From assembly GCA_023614405.1 (NCBI GenBank), contig CM042685.1, positions 237,315,661 through 237,379,660 of the forward strand: 64,000 nt of DNA, read 5' to 3'. Numbering within the stretch: the first letter of the stretch is position 1; the number at the start of each line of letters is the position of its first letter. A program made the translations under genes and the position numbers. This DNA is from Avena insularis. Its lineage: Eukaryota; Streptophyta; Magnoliopsida; Poales; Poaceae. Below the pieces are notes generated by a model, which saw nothing but the letters and a program-made list of their open reading frames with translations, had not been told where the DNA came from and made no database searches. Positions 56,901 through 64,000 of the stretch are shown piece by piece.

Positions 56901-57945
56901 GGTCGCGCGGCGACGAGCGAGCATATCTGGGCGGTGGTGATCACGCATGCAAGCGGCAAAGGCGTGGCATGGTCTGTGCGAGTGTGTCGAGCGCGACGCT
57001 CTGGCGCTCTATCGGCATGGTCACAGAGAGACTGGGCGTGCTCGTGCTGGGTAGTCCAGGGGCTGGCAGTGCTTGGGCACTGGGTAGGGGGTGGCGGTGG
57101 ACGGTCAGCTGCCTGCTAGACAAGGTTGGCGAGGCTAGAGAGGCTCCTAGCTTGCTGTCGACCTTGGGGTGGCAAGTTGGGCTTAGCAATGGTCACCATT
57201 GATGGCATTGTCAAGTTTACAGTGAGCTAGGGCTGGTTAATTTAGTTAGATGATCTACTAAGAGTATAATGTGAGCTAGAGAGGGAACAAGTTAGGCATA
57301 AACACTACTCACTATAGTGTTTGATGTTTTATTTGATTTGTGTTTACAAGGTGTTTGATGAAATGGCTGCAAAAGATTTGGATTTGAATTTTTGGATGAA
57401 ACTTGATGGGTGTACTAGTCACATACTAGGTAGTCTCTGGTTGCTTGGATTGGTCAAGGTGAACTGGTTTGGTTGGATTTTGAGAAATGGTGATCTTCCC
57501 ATATGTTATAGATTCAATTTTGGATTGCCATTTAAATCAAGTTGCCAAATGTTCCTGTGGGTTTGCAAAGGGGGCTTGGGTTTACTTTCACTTCGTCTAG
57601 CAAGGGGTGAAAAGAAATAGATTTGTTTCTGTTTGAAATCTTGGACTAGAAACACTCAAAGTGGTCTAGTGAGCAAGATTGGCAAAAATGACCATTAGCT
57701 TATTTTGTTTGTTTTTTAATTTCTCTTGATTTGTTTCTGCTTGGAAATAATTTAGATGATGTTCTTTTCATCTTTAAACCATTCCTTGCTATTCACAATA
57801 ATCAAACAAGTCCATTCATGCATTCATACATTCATCACATACACACATGCCTTCATATTGATTTTAATTAACAAAAGTTTTTGTTAACCCTAAATTTGGC
57901 TGATTGGAATTTGATAACCTCGGTTAATATTTTTGGGATGTTACA
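53969..57945 (-). repeat. 5' LTR of element B (3977 bp)
   Basis: The minus strand runs from TGTAACATCCC (57945) to GGGTGTTGACA (53969). A GC-rich block lies at about 56230-57200. Frames at 56371-56742, 56638-56940, 56774-57202 and 57321-57620 recur in altered form in the other LTR and lack motifs, so I treat them as non-coding. The insertion sites used by A (55357) and C (about 57884) are intact here. Confidence 0.92.
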
Positions 57946-58773
57946 ACGGTGGCAGCGGCTACAGAAGGTTTCGTGGAGTTTTGATCAGGTGCCTAGGGTT
58001 TCTGCATCGGGGGCTTCTTATAGGCGAAGAGGCGAGGCTGGGAGGCGGCCAGGGGGCCCACACCCTACCCAGGCACGGGGTAGGGCCCACCCACGCCTAG
58101 GGGGTGTGGCGGCCCTGGTTCACCTCTCCGTATCCCCTCTGGACTTCGTGTCGCCCATGGTAAAATATTGACTTTGGCTTTTGTTCCGTCCAATTTCGAG
58201 AATATTGATTTTCTACCTTTCTGGAACCAAAAACAGAAGAAAACAAGCAACTGGCACTGTGGCAACTTGTTAATAGGTTAGTTCCAGAAAAGATATAAAA
58301 ACACCTCAAAGTGTAGACAAAGCAAAACAAAGTAGATACTAAACAAGTATGGAGCATCAAAAATTATAGATACGTTTCCGACATATCAAGCATCCCCAAG
58401 CTTAACTCCTGCTCGTCCTCGAGTAGGTAAGTGATAAAAGAATAATTTTTTAGGTGACATGCACCATCAAAACCAAGATCCAACCATTTGCAAGCATTGA
58501 AAGCTAGGATCAAAGAACTCTAAGCATGTGCATGAAAGATGGAGTTCTAACAATAGGACATAGTAACTATGTATGCAACATGAAAGGCTATAAACAAACA
58601 TCATGAATAACATGCATTGAAAAATGTTTGTTTATTTCACATACAGAAAACATGGCATAGTGGCATTCAGCTTGTCCCTCATAGAGTAGCAAATAGATGC
58701 ATAGGACACCTTCAAAGTTCACAAGGGTGACTAGAAACAAGTAGCACAAGAACAAGTAATATCACAATATGCA
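57946..58773 (-). mobile_element. Element X: remnant of a C/D-family element, outermost host of B and G
   Basis: It matches C from about 10937 to 11772: LTR portion 57946-58388 (TATA CCTATAAG near 58016-58023, end GACATATCA), PPT AAGCTTGGGGATGCT in reverse at 58389-58403, then non-coding internal sequence to 58773. B cuts the LTR on the left and G cuts the internal domain on the right. Frames at 58065-58360 lie in the LTR and are not genes. Confidence 0.85.
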
Positions 58774-61700
58774 TGTAAGAGGTCCCAACCTTTAATAAGG
58801 AAGAGATCCCTGTGTTTACAATGCTAGTCCCTGGATCAATATCTAGCATCCACAGTTAAGATGTAATATCAAGAAACAAAGGTCATTATACAACTTTATA
58901 ACCAGGAATAAAATAATTTATTACATCTTACATAGCTCTTTTGGCTATCTTATTACAATGCAACATAATATAACAATAGCATGGGGTCCTTCATCTTCAA
59001 AGTGCCACAGGCAGTCATGGTTGTTGTAGACTTGTAATCCTAATCAATAAACTTCACTAACATCAAACAAACCTGCAACATAATAAGTTACAGCCACAAG
59101 GGTCAATACATTTGAATTGTATTAGCAAGTGATACTATGGTAATATAGTGGAGTCTATCATCTATATGCATTTGTCTAAGTGGAGCTTAGGCTTGCTTTG
59201 CTCAAAATAGATTTTCCTTATCATTTGAAAACACTAAGTTTTTGTTTAGCAAAAATCACCCAAGGCATCTCCCAATAGAAATTGGTGATCCTTCAAACCT
59301 TGTTCAATCCAGAAGATTTTAACTTAGAAATTGGGATGAGGAGATTCTTGATAGCTTCCATGTCTTGATGCTCAAATTGTCCTTTACCAGGGACATGGCT
59401 AAGTACTTAGATTTTACACTCTGTAGAGGTGGTGCACTTTCCCCACAAGACTTGGTTTCACCAAGACAAGATCTTTCAGAAGCCTTCCCTTAGACCAGAA
59501 TGGACGCATTCCAACCTATCACCCCCTACCACCAACTGTCCATTTGACTAAGTTATTGCAACTTATATGATCCAGGCAGAGCCCATAATGCCAAGTGGCT
59601 GCACTTGAAGCTTCTCAACATTTGACATCTCAAATCTCTTTGTTCCTGGGTGGCCATCCACAAGTGAGATACACAAGGTAAACCATAGAAATGGGCCTTG
59701 TGTAACCACTCAACACAAACCATTCCTTCCATTCCACCCAGGTGATTCATTCACTTAGTTGTTTTATTAAACAAAACACAAATCCTTGACTTAGAAATAT
59801 TCCATAGCATGAATATAATCCACCCTTGTTTTTCTACTAGATAAGCTAAGCATGATAGTAGTAGGAATCTTAACTTAGGAAATTTTCTACTAAGGTTTCA
59901 TCTACTAGGATTTCCCATGGCATAGTTTACACTTAGCAAAAATTCCATGCAAGTCCTACTTAGAAATATCACTAATGCATAGTGAAAATAATGGGACAAA
60001 AGTATGAAGCACCACTTGCCTTTTTGGTTGAGAATATAAGTTCACTCCTTGATCTTGCAATATTCACACTCTTCAAAATCCACTACAATTCAATCAAGCA
60101 AGCAATATTTCAATCTACCATTCAAGCAAAACATCACATAAAATAATAGAAACAGAGCAATGCATGCAAGCATGACAAAGATTGTTTTAATTACGAAAGT
60201 GGTTTCTAATAGGTTATAAACATTCTAAAACACCTATTGGTAATTTTATATAAGTGGCAAAATCATTTGCAAAAGATTTTACTTATAAACCATTTTTAAA
60301 ACAAATCAATATTTTATGTGGTTAGAATTGCCTTTAGCAAGCAATAATCTTTATAGGTTTCACCAAATACATTTTTAATTCCAAAACTTGGTGTTTGGGG
60401 TCAGAGAGTTTAAATCAAAACATTTCCCAAAGGTTTTTCTCCAAAAAGTATTTTCAACATATAAACAACATTTTTATTTGACTAGAAATGCTTTAATTCA
60501 AAGATTTATTAATTTGTTTCACAAAATATATTTTTGAATCCATAAGTTTATTTATATGGTCAGTAGGTTCAAAAAAATCCATTTGCCAAAGGTTTTATCA
60601 TAAAAATAATTTTAGAATGAATTTTATATTCAAATTATGCCTACACAAGTTTCTGCAAAAACAACCATTTTTCCAGAAGCAATTCATTAAACAAAGGGCA
60701 TGGTTGGAAAGTACTTGTCTTGCTGATTCCATTGATATAAAATTTGCAAAATTTGGACGTGTGGTTTGAAAGTTATGAATTTTACAAATTGGAACATCTA
60801 ATAGATCATTTCTGGTTTTTAAAACAGAAGCTGGGCCAGGTGGCGTGATTCTATTGGGCAAAAACGATTCACGTGGATCGACCTCTCTGGTGCGTTGGAT
60901 CTAACTTAATCGCACGGCACAGATCGCAGGATACCTCTTTGCTTAGATTCTATCGTAGTCACTGGATCTACATCATACGGCTCACAGCGACTGACCATCG
61001 AGTGGCGGCGCTGGCAGCGGCGAGTGGCGGCGCGCGCTCTGGCTACAGCGTCGCGGCGACTACAGGAAGCAAGGGAAGAAGGGGAGGGGTTTACCAAAAC
61101 CGCAAGAGCTTGCTGATGCTCAACGTGGTTCTAGGAGAGTAGGGGGCGCACGGAGTGGTCGACAATTGCTCGCCGGAGTCGTTGTCACCGTCGGTTGCGC
61201 TCAGACGTCGTTGATGGCGAAGCTACAGAGCACACCAGAGAAAAAGGGGAGCACGGTTAGATGCACAGAAGAGTGGGGAGTATCGGAGCATCAAAGAGAG
61301 AGGGCGGTGCGGTCGGATGTTACCAGTAGAGCTCGTCGGAGTGGAGGCGGACGGCGGAGGCGTACCGTCGTTGTCGTAGTCTAGGCTATGGTGCTCGCGC
61401 GGATTAGCGGGAAGCACAGGGAGATGCGCCAGAGGCTGGGAAATGTGCTCGTGTGGTCGAGGAGGCAAGGGGCGACGAGGAGCTGCCGGAATTTCTCGCA
61501 AAGCTCGTCGGAGATAGTGGAGGCGCAGTGCAAAATTAGGCAGCCTAGGGGCGTACGAGGATGGGAGGTTGAGGGGGAAACGAAGAGGAGGGAGAGGCGC
61601 TTAAGAGGGCGTGGTTGTGTGGCTGTGGAATGGCGTCATTACCGTGCAATCAATCGAAGAAACTGTCGACAGAACGGCCGGGGAAGGAGAGCGTGGTCTT

Positions 61701-63171
61701 CGCGCGGGTGAGAACGACGATGAGGTGGCAGTGGGGTCGCCTCGTCAGCGAAGGAGAGACATGGGAGGTGGGGTCCAGACGTCAGGGACTGAGCGGGTCT
61801 ATTTGCGAGTGTGAAATCGTTTTCTGCAGGACAGAGAGAGTGGGTTGTTGGGCCAGATGGGCTTGGCTGGGCTGCTCCTTTTCATATTTTTTTATACAGA
61901 ATCTTTTTCCCTTTTCTTTTTCTATTTATCTGTTTTGATTTTGTTTAATCATTTCAAACATTCATTTGAATTCAAACTTCACTCAAACTTTGTGTGTAAT
62001 CAAATACTGATTAATAATACATTTTAAAGTCAAAATTAGAATATTTCTTTTATTCTTTTTAGGGTCTTTTAATTATTTAAATAGGCCCTAGCATTTATTC
62101 AAATAAGATTTAATAATGTTTTCAAACTCCATTTGAATTCTAAATCTTTTCAAATCTTTTTAGTAGGTTTTATTTATTTATTAGGTTGTCAAATAATTCA
62201 CCTTGAATTATTTGGAAAATATTTAATATGATTTATAAATCATTTGAATTGGGTATTTGTTTTAATTCCAATGAAATTAAATATAGTTTTAATTCCATCA
62301 ATTTTATTTGGAAGATTTCTTTGATCTTATTTAAGTTAATTAAATAACTTTGATTTCACTTGGGTGAATTCCAATACTATTTTCCCAAGATTTAATTAAT
62401 CATTCTTATTAGAGATTTGTCTTTAATCAAAATAGAATTTGGTTAATGCAATTTTATTTTATTTGAAAATTCTTTATCCATTATTTTATTTGGATTTGGA
62501 TTATATTTATTCCATTTGCTTATGGATTAGGTCAAGATTTAATTTGGCCTTTAAATATGCCTCATTTAATATTTCTTTCTCTATCTTATAAAATCCATAA
62601 CTTTTTATTTATAGATCCAAAGTTGGTGATTTCAATTTGTAAAATCCTATTTGATATTTATTTATCCTCTTAAATATCTTTAGATTATTTGCTCACCATT
62701 TGGTATGAATTTTTAGATAGGTGCTTTATTAGCTTTGGAAATTCAATTTCCTTATCTTATTAAATTCATAAGATTTTATCTTTGGTTCTAAATTGAATGA
62801 AATCATGTTCTATGGTTTTATAATATTTCTATCTGTCATTCTTGATCATTTGTAAATGTTTGTTGACAAAATTTTATATGGATCAAAACCATGGTCTTAG
62901 AGATATCTTGGAAATGATTTTATTCCATTAAGGTTTTAGGGTTTTGGTTTATTTTCCAAATGTTTAAATTTCCACATGCATTTATGAAGAATGCATTTCA
63001 CTTGATTTGAATTTAGTTGGATTCAAACATTAACCAAAGTTTGTTCAAGGTGGGATTTTAAGTTTCCATTTAGAAACAAAAGTTTCATTTCACCCTAATT
63101 TTCAACATTTATTTATTTTATTTATTTATTTTTCACATTACAAGATTTGGAAAATCTTGGGATGTGACAGG
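58774..63171 (-). repeat. 3' LTR of element G (4398 bp)
   Basis: It ends GGGATGTGACA at 63171. The GC-rich block is at about 60835-61880 and hosts motif-free ORFs on both strands (60873-61142, 61223-61501, 61388-61711), rejected as genes. The block 62200-62600 carries extra AT-rich sequence relative to F, which accounts for much of the greater length. Confidence 0.92.
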
Positions 63172-63173
63172 AT

Positions 63174-63264
63174 ACCACCCTTAAAATAAATCTCGTCCCA
63201 AGATTTGGGAAGGCTAGGGATTACAAGTTGGCTCAAAGCAACTAGGGTACTACCACCCTTAAAA
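63174..63264 (-). promoter_or_regulatory. PPT, hairpin and second PPT-like copy of element G
   Basis: TACCACCCTTAAAAT follows the LTR; 63188-63206 is the hairpin with one arm changed (AAATCTCG / CAAGATTT); a second CTACCACCCTTAAAA lies at 63250-63264. Confidence 0.68.
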
Positions 63265-63278
63265 AAATTCCAACTAGA

Positions 63279-64000
63279 TTACATCTTGGCTTGCTTGGGG
63301 TCTTGATGATACTTTTCTGGGCAAACATCTGCATAGTGTCCTTTGTTTCCACACTTGAAACATGTGACAAGGATGAGATCCTTCATAGGCTTTATCTTGT
63401 GCTTCATCTTTTCTGGACAATTGCTTGCATAATGTCCTTGGTTACCACAATTGTAACATGTGACAAGATTGAGTTCTTCACGTATCTTCTGTGGACAAGT
63501 TGACACATAATGGCCTAGATCTTTGCAGTTGTTGCACCACACTTGGTTAATCTCCTTATATTTTTGTTTCTTCTCAGGACATTCATTGGCATAGTGTCCC
63601 ATCTCTTTGCAATGGCAACACTGCACTTGACTTTTGTCCTTCTTCTTCTTGGGTTTCTCCAAAGCTAGGAGTGCTTCTAGTTCATGCTCTTCATATCTTA
63701 TCTCAAAGGTGGGAATATTTCCTGGTCTCCTTGACCTTTTCCTTGGGTAATACATATGTCTCCTCTTTGGTCCATCAAATTGAGTCATATTGCATGGAGG
63801 TGCAAGCTGAGATTTTCCTTTGTCTTCACCCTTCTTGGTAGAAGTTGTTCTCTCATGGAAGTCTGCAATTTGTTGTTGCACTCCACCTTGTTTCCTTTGT
63901 TGAACTATGGAATAGATGGGGCATTAGATAGGGACATGATTATTTCCTTCACATAGGAAACAAGTAGCTTGAGATGTGAGGCATTGATTAGTTGGATGTT
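63279..64000 (-). pseudogene. Poly-zinc-knuckle protein of element G (partial, runs off the window)
   Basis: Open from an ATG at 63881 to the stop at 63279-63281. The frame continues upstream past a TAA at 63924-63926 that stands where F has CAA, a C-to-T change. Regularly spaced CCHC knuckles are visible: CCHCKEMGHYANEC, CNNCKDLGHYVSTC, CYNCGNQGHYASNC and CFKCGNKGHYADVC, after a basic region (DGPKRRHMYYPRKRSRRP). G has one knuckle more in this block than F. The N-terminal part is outside the window. Confidence 0.78.

Larger units (their letters stand above)
7302..57945 (-). mobile_element. Element B: Tekay/Del-type Ty3-gypsy chromovirus, decayed and interrupted by A, C and D
   Basis: B is reassembled from four segments: 7302-9834, 16948-17009, 17010-19049 and 49060-57945. 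On the minus strand these give 5' LTR (57945-53969), PBS, an extra ORF, gag with CCHC knuckle, protease, RT, RNase H, integrase with C-terminal chromodomain, PPT and 3' LTR. The domain order PR-RT-RH-INT and the chromodomain identify a Ty3-gypsy chromovirus; the gag, the initiator-Met PBS and the integrase tail fit the Tekay/Del clade. LTRs are about 4 kb. B sits in the LTR of element X (joint at 57945/57946). All genes are disabled. Confidence 0.88.
58774..64000 (-). mobile_element. Element G: second member of the F family, cut by the window end
   Basis: The 3' LTR 58774-63171 (about 4.4 kb) aligns throughout with the F LTRs at clearly lower identity and starts TGTAAGAGGTCCC. It is followed by the same PPT, hairpin, second PPT copy and zinc-knuckle ORF. 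Insertion was at AATATGCA in X; 58769-58773 (ATGCA) would be the left target duplication, with its partner outside the window. Confidence 0.92.

Noticed and set aside
1..64000. CRISPR arrays, tRNA and rRNA genes, DNA transposons with terminal inverted repeats
   Set aside because: None seen. The tRNA-like matches are primer-binding sites and the only tandem array of note is the 25-bp minisatellite in F.

Overview
This window is a stack of LTR retrotransposons from a large plant genome. The structures point to a grass, probably Pooideae: a Tekay/Del-type chromovirus with an initiator-Met primer-binding site (PBS), a Tat-lineage element with two RNase H domains and a long antisense gene, a Triticeae-style family with LTRs beginning TGATACGTC, and non-autonomous elements with LTRs of about 4 kb. 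I see no host gene, rRNA or tRNA gene and no CRISPR. Family names are judgements from motifs; no database was searched.

The layout is a five-level nest. I label the elements A to G, with X for the outermost. X (57946-58773, minus) is a remnant of the C/D family. Two elements sit in X: B (7302-57945, minus, a decayed Tekay-like chromovirus) and G (58774 to the window end, minus, LTR about 4.4 kb). B was then hit three times. A (1-7301, minus, LTR about 4.0 kb, no coding) and C (9835-16947, minus) lie in its 3' LTR. D (19050-49059, plus) lies in pol at the RT/RNase H junction. E (23633-46829, plus, Tat lineage) lies in the internal region of D. F (27134-37588, minus, LTR about 4.27 kb) lies in E between protease and reverse transcriptase. 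The flanking 5-bp duplications are perfect for C (TTAAC) and D (ACTCG) and differ by one C/T change for E (CTGTT/CCGTT) and F (CCTAG/CCCAG).

Only B and E carry recognisable gag-pol, and both are dead. Decay in B is mainly by C-to-T-type nonsense codons. A, C, D, F and G lack gag-pol and would need enzymes from relatives. C and D instead carry an ORF with an acidic variable N-terminal half and a conserved, hydrophobic-rich C-terminal half. F and G carry a protein made mostly of CCHC zinc knuckles, B has an extra ORF before gag, and E has a spliced-looking antisense gene with its own TATA-like box. These accessory ORFs, together with conserved hairpins and duplicated polypurine-tract (PPT) motifs, are the most interesting content.

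Stretches without a gene are LTRs or non-coding internal domains and are described as such. The LTRs of F, G and B each contain a GC-rich block of about 1 kb inside otherwise AT-rich sequence, which produces many spurious ORFs.
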